54,454 nucleotides of DNA from Desulfovibrio sp. (GCF_009712225.1 NZ_WASP01000007.1:67192-121645); one strand, 5' to 3'; counted from the first letter of the stretch, positions 25,925 to 35,937 are shown. Notes: generated by a model not told the origin, from the letters alone. A program made the numbers and translations.

Positions 25925-28900
25925 ATGTCGTCCTCCTGGTCTTCCGCAAGGCGATCCTTGCCCGCGTTGGGGTCGGTTTTACCCTGGATTTTCAGTGAGA
26001 GTTGCATGATGGCCTTGAAGAAGAACGGCACAAACAGCGTGGCTATGCACGTTGCTGCCAGCATGCCGCCAATAACCGCCGTGCCGATGGCGTGGCGGCT
26101 GTTGGCGCCTGCGCCAGAGCTGATGGCCAAAGGCACGCAGCCCAGAATAAAGGCAAGCGAGGTCATCACGATGGGCCGGAAACGCAGTTTCGAAGCATGT
26201 ATAGCCGCCGCATCAAGGCTGCGCCCGGCGCGCCAGGCCTCAACGGCGAATTCAACAATAAGAATGGCGTTTTTGGCCGCCAGACCAACCAGGGTAACCA
26301 GCGCCACCTGGAAGTAGATGTCGTTGGAAAGCCCACGGCCCCAGGTTGCCACCAGCGCACCAAACACGCCGAAAGGCACTGCGGTGAGAACCGAAAGAGG
26401 CAACGACCACGATTCGTACTGCGCGGCAAGGATCAGGAAGACCATGACCAGAGCAAGCACAAAGATGATTGTGGTGTCGGCGCTGGCCATCTTTTCCTGA
26501 AGGGCCGAACCAACCCAGCCAAGCTGGTAGTCGGACGAAAGCACCGCAGCCGCGGCCTTTTCCATGTCGGCAAGAGCCTGACCGGAAGAATAGCCAAGGT
26601 TGGGCGAACCCATGATATGCGCCGCGGGGAACACGTTGTAGCGTTCCACCACCTGCGGGGCAGTGCGGCGTTCAAGGGTCATGACAGACGTCAGCGGCAG
26701 CATTTCGCCCGCGCTGTTGGGCACGTATATGTCGTTAAGGCTTTCGGGCAGAATGCGGGTGTCGGCCTCGGCCTGCATACGCACCTGGAAGGTACGGCCC
26801 ATCATGTTGAAGTCGTTGACGTACGAGCTACCAAAGGTGGCGCTCATGGCCGAATACACGTCGGCAATGCTGATGCCCATGTCCTTGCAGCGTTCGCGGT
26901 CAAGGTTGGCGTACAGCTGAGGCGAACCGGTAGAGAACAGGTTGCGCACCATGCCGATGGACGGATACTTGGGCGTACCGTCGGCATTTTTGGAGGTAAC
27001 CTCTGCCACCAGCTTGTTGGCGGCGTCTTCCATATCCTTGAGGCTGCCGCTGCCGCGCATCTGCACATAGCCTTCAAAGCCGCCCGTGGTACTCATGCCG
27101 CTGATGGGCGGCGGCGAGAAGCCCAGAATAAAGGCCTCGGGCTGCATGACGGTAACCGCACCCACGGTGCCAACGATGGCGTCGGCAGATTGCTTGGGAT
27201 CCTTGCGTTCGCCCCACGGCTTGAGCAGGGCGAAGAAGGTGCCGTAGTTGCTCTTGGCGGCCATGGAGGTGATATCCAGACCAGAAAGAGTACCCATGCT
27301 CAATACCGCAGGGTTTTTGAGCATAAAGTCGTTGAGCACCTTGTTTACCGCGGCTGTACGGGGCTGGGCGGCGCCATCGTCAAGAATGGCGAGACCCAGC
27401 AGGTAACCTTGGTCTTCGTTGGGCACAAGGCCGCCAGGCACAACCCGGAACAGCCACGCGATGCACAAAAACATGATAGCGCAAAGAGCCAGCGCCCGCC
27501 AGGCAGATGCCTTGATAAAGCGCACCGCGTTTACATAGCGGCGGGTAATGCGGCCAAACACATAGTTGAACCACACAAAGGCCTTGGCAGGCTGTCTGTC
27601 GTGTTCGTGCGGCTTGAGCAGCAGTGCGCAGAGCGCCGGGGTAAGTGTAAGAGCCACAATACCCGAGAGCACAACCGACACCGAAATGGTGATGGCAAAC
27701 TGTTTGTACATCTGCCCCGCAAGACCGCCCATGAACGAAACAGGAATAAACACGGCGCACAGCACCAGCACGATGGCAATAACCGGTGCCGTAACTTCGT
27801 TCATGGCCTTGGCTGTCGCCTCCTTGGGCGGCAGATGCTCCGAACTCATGATACGTTCGACGTTTTCAAGCACGACGATGGCGTCGTCCACCACGATACC
27901 AATGGCAAGCACCAGAGCAAACAGCGTGAGCGTGTTGATGGTGTAGCCAAAGGCAAACAGACCCGCAAACGTGCCGATGATAGACACTGGCACGGCAATG
28001 CAGGGAATAAGCGTGGCACGCCAGTTTTGCAGAAACACGTAAACAACGATGAACACCAGGATCATGGCTTCGACCAGGGTACTCACCACTTCCTTGATGG
28101 ATTCGATAACGAAGTCGTTGTTGTCCACCAGCAGGGTGTAGGCGAGGCCGTCGGGCATACGCTTGGATATTTCATCCAGCTTGGCCTTGACGAGGTCGCC
28201 CGTGGCGATGGCGTTGGCGCCCGGCAGCAGGTACACGGCGCCCATGCGGGCTTCCATGCCGTTGTAGCTGGAGAGAACGCTGTAGTCCTTGCCGCCCAAT
28301 TCCACCCGGGCCACGTCCTTGAGGCGCAGCATGGCGCTGTCGGGTCCGGTGCGGATGATGATTTCGCCAAATTCTTCAGGCGTCACCAGGCGGCCCTGGG
28401 TATCGATCTGCCAGGTGAGCTCGGTGGTGTTGGGGGTGGGCATGTCGCCCAACCGGCCAGGAGCGTACTGCGAGTTCTGCTCCTGAATGGCCGAGCTGAC
28501 CTGCTTGGCGGTGAGGCCGTACTTTGCCAGTTTGTCGGGGTACAGCCACACGCGCATGGAGTAGTCCATGCTGCCGAACAGCGAACAGTCGCCCACGCCG
28601 CTGACGCGCTTGAGCTCGTCAACCACGTTGACCTGCGCCCAGTTGTGGATAAACACGCCGTCATAACGCGCGTCGGGAGAATAGAAGCAGAAAACCTGCA
28701 ACATGGCGGGCGAACGCTTGACGACGGTTACGCCCTGACGGCGCACGTCTTCAGGCAGTGTGGCCTGAGCCAGGTTAACCTTGTTGTTCACGTTGACCAG
28801 CGCCATGTTGGCGTCGCTGCCCAACTTGAAGTAAACGTTGATGCTGCCCGAACCGGAACCCGATGCGGCTGTGGAAGTCATGTAGAGCATGTTTTCCACA

Positions 28901-29127
28901 CCGTTGATGTTCACTTCAAGGGGAGCCAGAACCGTAGAGGAGATGGTTTCCGCCGAAGCACCGGGATACGACACGCTCACGTTGACCGTGGGCGGCACGA
29001 GATCGGGGTATTGGGCGATGGGCAAGGCATTCATGGCCAGTGCGCCCACCAGGGTTATGACAATGGATATGACGGCCGAAAGTACCGGCCGGCGCAAAAA
29101 GAAATTCGGCTTTGTAGAAACAGCCAT
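25921..29127 (-). CDS. RND efflux transporter, HAE1 family (AcrB/MexB-like)
   Basis: The 1068-residue inner-membrane pump has 12 predicted membrane segments and two large periplasmic loops. The proton-relay Asp pair in membrane segment 4 is in GIVVDDAIVVLENVERIM; the N terminus FFLRRPVLSAVISIVITLVG is standard. It would export amphiphilic drugs, bile-like compounds or solvents using proton motive force; specificity is not readable. It lies between its adaptor (7 nt upstream) and its outer-membrane partner (4-base overlap). No regulator gene is adjacent. Confidence 0.96.
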   Translation of the reverse strand: MAVSTKPNFFLRRPVLSAVISIVITLVGALAMNALPIAQYPDLVPPTVNVSVSYPGASAETISSTVLAPLEVNINGVENMLYMTSTAASGSGSGSINVYFKLGSDANMALVNVNNKVNLAQATLPEDVRRQGVTVVKRSPAMLQVFCFYSPDARYDGVFIHNWAQVNVVDELKRVSGVGDCSLFGSMDYSMRVWLYPDKLAKYGLTAKQVSSAIQEQNSQYAPGRLGDMPTPNTTELTWQIDTQGRLVTPEEFGEIIIRTGPDSAMLRLKDVARVELGGKDYSVLSSYNGMEARMGAVYLLPGANAIATGDLVKAKLDEISKRMPDGLAYTLLVDNNDFVIESIKEVVSTLVEAMILVFIVVYVFLQNWRATLIPCIAVPVSIIGTFAGLFAFGYTINTLTLFALVLAIGIVVDDAIVVLENVERIMSSEHLPPKEATAKAMNEVTAPVIAIVLVLCAVFIPVSFMGGLAGQMYKQFAITISVSVVLSGIVALTLTPALCALLLKPHEHDRQPAKAFVWFNYVFGRITRRYVNAVRFIKASAWRALALCAIMFLCIAWLFRVVPGGLVPNEDQGYLLGLAILDDGAAQPRTAAVNKVLNDFMLKNPAVLSMGTLSGLDITSMAAKSNYGTFFALLKPWGERKDPKQSADAIVGTVGAVTVMQPEAFILGFSPPPISGMSTTGGFEGYVQMRGSGSLKDMEDAANKLVAEVTSKNADGTPKYPSIGMVRNLFSTGSPQLYANLDRERCKDMGISIADVYSAMSATFGSSYVNDFNMMGRTFQVRMQAEADTRILPESLNDIYVPNSAGEMLPLTSVMTLERRTAPQVVERYNVFPAAHIMGSPNLGYSSGQALADMEKAAAAVLSSDYQLGWVGSALQEKMASADTTIIFVLALVMVFLILAAQYESWSLPLSVLTAVPFGVFGALVATWGRGLSNDIYFQVALVTLVGLAAKNAILIVEFAVEAWRAGRSLDAAAIHASKLRFRPIVMTSLAFILGCVPLAISSGAGANSRHAIGTAVIGGMLAATCIATLFVPFFFKAIMQLSLKIQGKTDPNAGKDRLAEDQEDDI

Positions 29128-29134
29128 ATGCTAC

Positions 29135-30247
29135 CTACTTCTTGGGCGCGGCGTCCTGGGGCTGCTGCCCACCGGCCTGCTGCACGCGCACTTGGGTCCC
29201 GGGGCGGGCCTTGATGATGCCTTCGCTGATGATGCGTTCGCCACCCTTGAGGCCCGAACCCACCAGATATTTGTCACCCACAGCCACTGTAACCGTAATG
29301 GGGATAGGATAGACCTTGTCGTCCTTGTCCAGTCCCATGACAACGGCGCCCTTCTGGGTCATGACCACGCACTTCTGCGGGATGAGAATGGCGTTCTTGA
29401 GAACGTCGCCTTCAACAAACAGGCGCACATACTGGCCGGGCATTATGTGGCCGTCGGCATTGGGGAACACCGCGCGGGCCTTGATAACGCCGGTCGTGGG
29501 CTGCACCTGGCTGTCGATAAAGGTAACCTCGCCCTCTGTGTCGTACATGGTTCCATCAAGCAGACGCAGCTTGGCCTTGTAGCGGTTGCCCTGCGGGAAC
29601 TGGAGCACGCCGCTGTTAACAAGCTGCTGACGCATCATGCGCTCGGGCGCGGCGATGGAAAAGTCAATGTACATGGGGTCGGTCTGGTTCACGTAGGTGA
29701 GCAGCGAATTGTTGCTCACCAGGTTGCCAGGGGTGTAGTTTTCCTTGCTGCTGTAGCCGGAAACAGGGGCAACCACCTGGCAGTAATCCAGATTGATCTT
29801 GGCCTGACGCAGGGCGGCCTTGGCGCTGTCGTATGCGGCAAGGGCCGAATCGCGGTCTTTCTGCGAAACGGCGTTCTTTTCGTACAACGGGCGAATACGC
29901 TTCCATTCGCGGTCTGCATTCACGTACTGGGCCTGCGCCTGCTGCATCTGCGCTTCGTACTGGTCGCGCTCAAGCTGGAACAGCTGTTGCCCGGCCTTTA
30001 CAAAGTCGCCTTCGTTATAAAGGCGTTTTTCAATGATGCCCTGCACGCGTGCGCGAACTTCAACCGAGCGTGAACCCGTAGCCTGGGCCTGAAACTGGCT
30101 GGGCCACGGGGCGTCGGCCACGGTCACCTCAACGGCAGAAACGGGCAGGCGCATGTCGGGGGCACCTTTTTTATCGCTTTCGCAGGCGACAAGGGCAAGG
30201 CAAAGCCCCAATACAACTGAAATTTTTGCAAATGGTCTGATACTCAT
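29135..30247 (-). CDS. RND efflux periplasmic adaptor (AcrA/MexA-like lipoprotein)
   Basis: The 370-residue membrane fusion protein has a lipoprotein signal with LVAC (C22), a first lipoyl half (VRARVQGIIEKRLYNEGDFVKAGQQLF), an alpha-hairpin (about 95-165, Gln/Ala-rich), and the second lipoyl half with YTPGNLV. It joins the inner-membrane pump to the outer duct. I start at 30247 with GGAG 6 nt upstream; a longer start adds 30 non-signal residues. It is the first gene of the pump operon. Confidence 0.94.
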   Translation of the reverse strand: MSIRPFAKISVVLGLCLALVACESDKKGAPDMRLPVSAVEVTVADAPWPSQFQAQATGSRSVEVRARVQGIIEKRLYNEGDFVKAGQQLFQLERDQYEAQMQQAQAQYVNADREWKRIRPLYEKNAVSQKDRDSALAAYDSAKAALRQAKINLDYCQVVAPVSGYSSKENYTPGNLVSNNSLLTYVNQTDPMYIDFSIAAPERMMRQQLVNSGVLQFPQGNRYKAKLRLLDGTMYDTEGEVTFIDSQVQPTTGVIKARAVFPNADGHIMPGQYVRLFVEGDVLKNAILIPQKCVVMTQKGAVVMGLDKDDKVYPIPITVTVAVGDKYLVGSGLKGGERIISEGIIKARPGTQVRVQQAGGQQPQDAAPKK

Positions 30248-30604
30248 GAATAACTCCATATGGGCGTGGCGCACGGCGCTCAAAACACGCACGGCGAAAC
30301 GGCGGCGGTTTAAATTACCACCGAGACGGGTCATCAATAAACCTGGTTTCTGGGGGGATCAGCATGTAAGATAGGGCGCGCACAGGCGCCCCATGACGCA
30401 CGTGGGGGCGTCATTCGGCCCCAGCCTGACAACACATCGAAAAAAGCGGTAAACCACCCCTTTAAAAAGCACAGTTCACGCCAAAAAGCAATGCGCGGGG
30501 TGTTTCATACGGCCGAAGCTTATAAAGAATAAAATCAATAATTTCAGCAAGTTATTCTATCGTGGTATTTTTATGTAACTACCTGAAATTGCTTGATAAA
30601 TTTT
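30248..30604. promoter_or_regulatory. Upstream region of the RND operon
   Basis: This 357-nt gap has no gene I can support. The part at 30510-30604 is unusually AT-rich and contains TATAAG-like sequence on the minus strand, but I could not pair it with a good -35. A 7-bp perfect inverted repeat (ATGACGC 30393-30399, GCGTCAT 30408-30414, 8-nt spacer) could be a regulator site for the pump operon. Confidence 0.35.
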
Positions 30605-31246
30605 TTAGGCAAATTCCCCATCAGAATCAGGGGTTTCGCTGTTTTCAAAATACTCTTTTATGCGTCTTGCATTGTCGCTGGCGCTGCCCAAAAAGATGGT
30701 CCACCACACAGCATCCTTGAAAAGTTCCATACGTTTGAACTTGTGGCGCTCGTCGTTCATGCGCAGCACGGTTATTTCCAGCTGCCTGTCGTCACCCGTA
30801 TCGCTCACAAAGGTAATGCGCAGCCCCGCGCGCTGCATGAGGCGCAGATCGGCAGGCGAGTAGCGGGAAAGTATCCTGCCCGCCACATCCGTGGCTTTCA
30901 GAAAACTGGTGCCCTGGGCGGAAGAAATGCCCACCTCTCGCGGTTCGCCGTTTACGAGCAGTTCTACGCGGCGAATGTTGGCCAGATTGATACGGCTGCG
31001 GTTGATGATCTTGGCATCGCGCAGCACCCGGTAGTAGCAGGCCCCTATTTCTTCAGAAACACCCACAATGACCGTAGCGTTCACGTCCGGGTAAAACACG
31101 CCAATGCTGGCGGTCATGCCCGATGATCTGGCGATGTCGCCCTTTTCTTCTGCAATGATGCGCAAATGGCGTGCCGCGCGCATCCTGGCATTCAGATAAA
31201 TGCCAACCAGCACAAGAAACAGCAGGGCCACAATCGAAAGGGTCAT
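30605..31246 (-). CDS. Membrane-anchored protein of unknown function
   Basis: The 213-residue product starts with a single hydrophobic segment (TLSIVALLFLVLVGIYL, residues 2-18), then a basic patch and a soluble domain with alternating beta-like segments (TASIGVFYPDVNATVIVGVSEE, RRVELLVNG, LRITFVSD). I do not recognise the family. The anchor looks like a signal anchor without a cleavage site. The ribosome-binding site is weak. It precedes the efflux operon on the same strand, but a 357-nt gap makes co-transcription uncertain. Confidence 0.65.
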   Translation of the reverse strand: MTLSIVALLFLVLVGIYLNARMRAARHLRIIAEEKGDIARSSGMTASIGVFYPDVNATVIVGVSEEIGACYYRVLRDAKIINRSRINLANIRRVELLVNGEPREVGISSAQGTSFLKATDVAGRILSRYSPADLRLMQRAGLRITFVSDTGDDRQLEITVLRMNDERHKFKRMELFKDAVWWTIFLGSASDNARRIKEYFENSETPDSDGEFA

Positions 31247-31388
31247 GCAATGCGCCTTGAATGGTTAGGGTGGTATGCGAGGGCCCGCATGCATGGGCAA
31301 TACGGGTTGTCAGACCTGAAGACCAGTTGCCCGGACGGCCCGACGTACCAGCCGCGCCATACCGGGGAGGGTGTGGCTGGGGCCGGGA

Positions 31389-32564
31389 CTAATCGTCGAA
31401 GCGCAGGCGCACCAGGGTTCCGGCGCGGGCGGCCAGCAACTCGGCAACGATGGAAACTGCTATCTGCTGCGGTGTTTCCGCCTCAATGGAAAGCCCGATT
31501 GGGCAGCACACGGCCGCCAATTCCGCATCCGGCACACCCTGCTTGCGCAGGGTCGCATACACCTGCTCGCGCTTGGTTTTACTGCCGATCATGCCCACAT
31601 ACTGAGCATGGCTTGTCAGCGCCTGGGCCAGAACCTCGCGGTCGAAGCTGTGCCCGCGCGTGATGATGGCCACGTAGTGCCTGCGCCCTATGCCGCAGTT
31701 CTGCACAAGATTTTCGTATTCCGGCAGCACCAGGCATTGCCTCGCCATGGGAAAACGCACGGCATTGGAAAATTCCTCCCGGTCGTCCACCACGTCCACC
31801 ACAAAGTCGCATGCATGGGCCAGACGCGCAACCTCAAGCGAAACATGCCCGCCGCCGCACAAAAGCAGCACTGGCGGTGCGGCCAGAGGCTCCACATAAA
31901 AAAGATGCCCTTCATGCTCCACCAGCCCCGGCCTGTTCTTGCGGGCATCAAGCAGGGGCTGCAAGCCATCGAGCCCCAGACCTACTCCCGCAGGCAGGGA
32001 CTCTTCGGTCACGGCGTCGGGCAGGCTGTCGATATAGAGGTGGCGCAAGGGGGTTTCCACCTCGCCGTGCAGCGAAACACCGTCGTCGCGCAGCTCCACA
32101 ATCCACACGCCTTTGCCGCCCTGACGCAGCACCTGGGCCGAGAAGGCAAAAATATCGGCCTGACGCGGAGAAAGCACCTCGCAGAGCACTTCCATGCTGC
32201 CGCCACAGATCATGTCGCTGTTGGGCGAAAAACCAGTCATGTCAACAGAAACACGGGTAGAGACAGCACTGGCCAGGCTGCCGCGCGCGGCTTCCATGGC
32301 ACGCGCTTCAAGCAGGCCGCCGCCCACGGTTCCCTCAAATCCGTTACGGGTCTGCAGGGCGCGGGTTCCGGCGTCACGCGGGGCCGAGCCTGTGCGGCTG
32401 ACCACCGTGACCAGCACGGCGGGCTCGCCAGCCTGCAGCAGGTCTGCCACACGGGATTCAAGGGTATCTGCCCACGGCGTGGTCACCAGGGCTTCTGGCG
32501 TGCCAGCCGCGACAGCACCGGGGGGGGTTAAGGCGCTGTTGTCGCCATCGTCTTTTTTAGCCAT
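31389..32564 (-). CDS. xdhC: XdhC/CoxI-family molybdenum cofactor maturation factor
   Basis: The 391-residue protein carries an N-terminal XdhC_CoxI domain (SRTGSAPRDAGTRAL, GTVGGGLLEARA, MICGGSMEVLCE with conserved Cys) and a C-terminal Rossmann domain (LLLCGGGHVSLEVARLA, GMIGSKTKREQV, PIGLSIEAETPQQIAVSIVAELLA). Such proteins bind and help sulfurate molybdenum cofactor for xanthine dehydrogenase/aldehyde oxidoreductase-type enzymes, which Desulfovibrio species possess. No target enzyme gene is here. The start at 32564 has AGGAGG 6 nt upstream; the first 8 nt overlap the end of topA. Confidence 0.88.
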   Translation of the reverse strand: MAKKDDGDNSALTPPGAVAAGTPEALVTTPWADTLESRVADLLQAGEPAVLVTVVSRTGSAPRDAGTRALQTRNGFEGTVGGGLLEARAMEAARGSLASAVSTRVSVDMTGFSPNSDMICGGSMEVLCEVLSPRQADIFAFSAQVLRQGGKGVWIVELRDDGVSLHGEVETPLRHLYIDSLPDAVTEESLPAGVGLGLDGLQPLLDARKNRPGLVEHEGHLFYVEPLAAPPVLLLCGGGHVSLEVARLAHACDFVVDVVDDREEFSNAVRFPMARQCLVLPEYENLVQNCGIGRRHYVAIITRGHSFDREVLAQALTSHAQYVGMIGSKTKREQVYATLRKQGVPDAELAAVCCPIGLSIEAETPQQIAVSIVAELLAARAGTLVRLRFDD

Positions 32565-34797
32565 CCCCATCCTCCTTCACATAGCCGCAGCCCTTGACCG
32601 GGCAAATCACCTTGGTGCCCTCGCGGCTTTTCTTTTCCACCAGATAGGGCGAATTGCAGCGCGGGCAGGGGCCTGGAACGGGCTTGTCCCACAGGGCAAA
32701 GTCGCACTGGGGGTACTGGTCGCAGGAGTAGAATATCTTGCCGCGCTTGGTGCTTTTTTCCACCAGCGAACCCTTGCCGCAACGCGGGCACGGCACGCCT
32801 GTGGAAAGGGGCGCAGCGTGTTTGCAGTCCGGGTAGCCGGTGCAGGCAATAAAGCTGCTGCCAGTGCGGGATTTTTTGATCACAAGATCCTTGCCGCACA
32901 GCGGGCATTCGCCCACTTTTTCGTACTGGGGCTTTTCCTGCGCGACGGCTTCAACGGTGCCGTCTTCGAGGCGCTCAAAATTGCTGGTGTAGCGGCATTC
33001 GGGGTAGCCGGAACAGGCCAGAAAGGCCCCGGCCTTGCCAAACTTGATAAGCAGATCCTTGCCGCATTCCGGACAGGGAAGGTTGGCGGGCATGCCGCCC
33101 TTGAGGCTCTTCATGTTTTTGGAAGCAGCCGCAAGCGTGGGATTGAAGTCTTCCGAAAAACGGCGCAGCAGCTCAACCCACTGCTCCTGACCATCGGCGA
33201 CCTTGTCTAGGTTTTCTTCCATCTGGGCGGTAAAGCCCACGTCCATCAGCTTGCCAAAGTGCTCCACAAGCTGGGTACACACTACGCGCCCAAGATCGGT
33301 GGGCACAAAGTGGCGCTCCTTGAGGCTCACGTATTCCCTGTCCTGCAAGGTCGAAATGATGGCCGCGTAGGTTGAAGGACGCCCGATACCCAGTTCTTCC
33401 AGCTCACGCACAAGGCTTGCTTCGCTGAAGCGCGCCGGGGGCTGGGTGAACTTCTGTTCCTTGTCGAGCTTTTCAAGCTTGAGGGTCTGGCCAGCGGTCA
33501 GCGGAGGCAGTTCGGCGTCGGTTTCGTCCTTGCCGCGCGGCATGGCCGCCAGAAAACCGGCAAAAAGCAGGCGCTCGCCCTTGGCCTTCCACTGTGTGTG
33601 TGCGCACGAAATGGTGGCCGTGGTATCGTGAAAACGCGCGCCAGCCATCTGTGAGGCCACAAAACGCGCCCAGATGAGCCTGTACAAGTTGTACTGCTCT
33701 GGCGGCAGGTGGGTCTTCACCTCGTCGGGGGTTATATTGACGTCAACGGGGCGAATGGCTTCATGCGCGTCCTGCGCACCGCCCTTGGCCTTGTAGACCC
33801 TGGCCCGCTTGGGCAGATAATCCTTGCCAAAGTTGCCTTCAATAAAGGCCTTGGCCGCGTCGCGCGCCTCGTCGGCAATACGCGTGGAGTCGGTACGCAT
33901 GTAGGTGATGAGAGCGGTGAGGCCCCTGTCGCCTATTTCCACGCCTTCGTAAAGGCGCTGGGCAATATTCATGGTGCGCTTGGCCGTGTACGAAAGACGC
34001 TGGTTGGCAGCCTGCTGCAGGGTAGAGGTGATAAAGGGCGGCTGCGGCGCGCGTTCACGCTCCTTTTCTTCCACGCTTTCCACCACAAAGGGCTTGCCAG
34101 CCATGGCGTCCTCAATGTCCTGCGCCTGGGCGGCATTGCTGACAACAGCCTTTTTGCCGCCGACCTTGGCAAGCTCGGCCTTGAAGGGCGGCGGCACGTC
34201 GGCGGCCAGCAGGGCCTTGAACAGCCAGTATTCTTCGGGCTTGAAGACCTCGCGGGCCTCCTCGCGCTCAACAATGAGGCGCAGGGCAACAGACTGCACG
34301 CGCCCGGCAGAAATGCCACGCTTGATGGACTTCCACAGCAGGGGCGAAATCTTGTAGCCCACCAGCCTGTCCAGCACGCGCCGCGCCTGCTGCGCGTCAA
34401 AAAGGTGCCCGTTGAGTTCACGCGGATTGGCCAGCGCTTCCTTGACGGCCTTGGCCGTAATTTCGTTGAACTGAATCCGCTTAATGTCCTTGGCCTTGTC
34501 GCGGATCAGTTCCGCCACATGCCAGGCAATGGCCTCTCCCTCGCGGTCGGGGTCGGGGGCAAGGTAGACGGTGTCGGCCTTGGATGCCGCAGCGCGCAGT
34601 TCACTGACAACGTTCTTCTTGTTGTCGATAACCTCATAGTGCGGCGCAAAATCGTTGGCCTCGTCCACGCCAAGCGAGCTGGACGGCAGGTCGCGCACAT
34701 GGCCCACACTGGCCTGCACCATGTACTGCGGCCCCAAAAACTTCTTGATGGTTTTCACCTTGGCGGGTGATTCCACAATAATAAGCTGTTTGCCCAT
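32557..34797 (-). CDS. topA: DNA topoisomerase I
   Basis: The 746-residue type IA enzyme relaxes negative supercoils. The Toprim domain starts KQLIIVESPAKVKTIKKFLG with the metal site in APDPDREGEAIAWH; the catalytic Tyr is in ITYMRTDSTRI. Four C-terminal zinc ribbons are visible (CPECG, CPLCG, CPRCG, CPRCN, each with a second Cys pair), so the enzyme is complete. The start at 34797 is where homologues begin; upstream in-frame sequence is atypical. xdhC overlaps its 3' end. Confidence 0.97.
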   Translation of the reverse strand: MGKQLIIVESPAKVKTIKKFLGPQYMVQASVGHVRDLPSSSLGVDEANDFAPHYEVIDNKKNVVSELRAAASKADTVYLAPDPDREGEAIAWHVAELIRDKAKDIKRIQFNEITAKAVKEALANPRELNGHLFDAQQARRVLDRLVGYKISPLLWKSIKRGISAGRVQSVALRLIVEREEAREVFKPEEYWLFKALLAADVPPPFKAELAKVGGKKAVVSNAAQAQDIEDAMAGKPFVVESVEEKERERAPQPPFITSTLQQAANQRLSYTAKRTMNIAQRLYEGVEIGDRGLTALITYMRTDSTRIADEARDAAKAFIEGNFGKDYLPKRARVYKAKGGAQDAHEAIRPVDVNITPDEVKTHLPPEQYNLYRLIWARFVASQMAGARFHDTTATISCAHTQWKAKGERLLFAGFLAAMPRGKDETDAELPPLTAGQTLKLEKLDKEQKFTQPPARFSEASLVRELEELGIGRPSTYAAIISTLQDREYVSLKERHFVPTDLGRVVCTQLVEHFGKLMDVGFTAQMEENLDKVADGQEQWVELLRRFSEDFNPTLAAASKNMKSLKGGMPANLPCPECGKDLLIKFGKAGAFLACSGYPECRYTSNFERLEDGTVEAVAQEKPQYEKVGECPLCGKDLVIKKSRTGSSFIACTGYPDCKHAAPLSTGVPCPRCGKGSLVEKSTKRGKIFYSCDQYPQCDFALWDKPVPGPCPRCNSPYLVEKKSREGTKVICPVKGCGYVKEDGDG

Positions 34798-35202
34798 GCT
34801 GCCCCTCGGATTATCTCGTGCTTGCCGGCATAAAAGGCCCGGCCCAGTGTACCGCACGCGCGGTATGCGCTGCAGCTGCGGCCCCAAGCCACAACCCACA
34901 GTCTCTTTTGCGCGGCTAAAACGCAGCCTTGCGGCGGTGTGCAAACCAGCATGCGCACCACACGCAATAAGCCAGAGCGCCCGCCGTTTATCTGGCCGGA
35001 ACCCACTGCAACGCCATCACACCCCCCTGGGGGCAACGCGCGACACAACCAATAGCGTCAAGTACGAAGCATTTGTCAAGTCCCGGCCCATGAGCTTTCC
35101 ATTCTTCCATGCCGCCAGAACAGGACACAAGTAGGCAAAACTGGACAGCTTGGCCGATCTGCGCTATTAATGATAGTGTTGTTTAATTTTGCAAGGAAAC
35201 GT
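34798..35202. other. Divergent region between topA and a lipoprotein gene
   Basis: These 405 bases contain no gene I can support. On the plus side there is a good promoter at 35142-35170. On the minus side TTGACA (35079-35074) has only a poor -10 (TATTGG, 35054-35049, 19-nt spacing) as a possible topA promoter, which would leave a 250-nt leader. Confidence 0.45.
35142..35170 (+). promoter_or_regulatory. Sigma-70-type promoter of a lipoprotein gene
   Basis: TGGACA (35142-35147, 5 of 6) and TATTAA (35165-35170, 4 of 6) are separated by 17 nt. The lipoprotein start is 33 nt downstream, preceded by AAGGA. Confidence 0.6.
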
Positions 35203-35937
35203 ATGCGCGTCTGTCATATGCCACTCAAGCTCGCTGCCATACTGTGCATGCTTGCCCTGTGCGCCCTTGGCGCGGGTTGTGCCGCGCAGCAGGATCAGCC
35301 CGTGGGCCCCGGTGCTACCGATGGCGCGCCCGGTGCCGAGACGCCTGCCAGAGGCGATGGCGGGGGCAACAGCGACATGGCAGACACACCCCTGCAAAGC
35401 GTACAGGTACGCAAGGGGCAGACCGTGCATGTCGCCGTTACCGGCGGCGACTCTGCCTTTAACGCTGACATGGAATCCATGCTCACAGGCTACCTGCAAA
35501 GCGAAAAAGACCTTACCCCCGCCGATTCTCCCAAGAAGGCCGACCTGCTCATACGCGTGAAGATTGAAGACATCTACCCGCTTGGCTCGCGCAACGCGCC
35601 CGTCAACGCAGGGCACGCACTGGGCAGCACAGCCACCGGAGCAATGTTGGGCGCCCTGCTCGGCGGCGCAACCGGCGGCAGAGGCGGCCTGGCCTGGGGA
35701 GCCAGCGCTGGCGCGGCACTTGGCCTTGGCGTTGCGTTGCTCGACAGCTCTGGCAAAAGCAAGGTGTGGGGCATGAAGGCTCTGGTGGGCATAGGCCGCA
35801 ACGGACGCGAACCGGCGGAATCCGACATGCACCGCACCACTGTGCGCGCAGAGGGGGCCAACATGGGCAAGGAAGAAATAGCCCCCGCCCTCGAAGACAC
35901 CATGAGCCGCAAGATTCTGGACTCACTGCGCTTCTGA
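35203..35937 (+). CDS. Lipoprotein with glycine zipper, TraT-like
   Basis: The 244-residue protein has a lipoprotein signal (hydrophobic core, lipobox LGAGC) and a Gly/Asp-rich linker. A domain that combines ADLLIRVKIEDI with a strongly Gly/Ala-rich zipper (HALGSTATGAMLGALLGGATGG, then GASAGAALGLGVALL) resembles TraT-type surface lipoproteins in order of parts. TraT blocks conjugation and complement; here the role is unknown. I start at 35203 with AAGGA upstream. A second lipoprotein of related layout follows after 117 nt. Confidence 0.65.
   Translation: MRVCHMPLKLAAILCMLALCALGAGCAAQQDQPVGPGATDGAPGAETPARGDGGGNSDMADTPLQSVQVRKGQTVHVAVTGGDSAFNADMESMLTGYLQSEKDLTPADSPKKADLLIRVKIEDIYPLGSRNAPVNAGHALGSTATGAMLGALLGGATGGRGGLAWGASAGAALGLGVALLDSSGKSKVWGMKALVGIGRNGREPAESDMHRTTVRAEGANMGKEEIAPALEDTMSRKILDSLRF

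Noticed and set aside
26002..29214. Very long plus-strand open frame opposite the RND transporter gene
   Set aside because: It mirrors the RND gene frame in GC-rich DNA, is His/Arg/Gln-rich with no recognisable domain, and has no ribosome-binding site; the minus-strand RND protein is certain.
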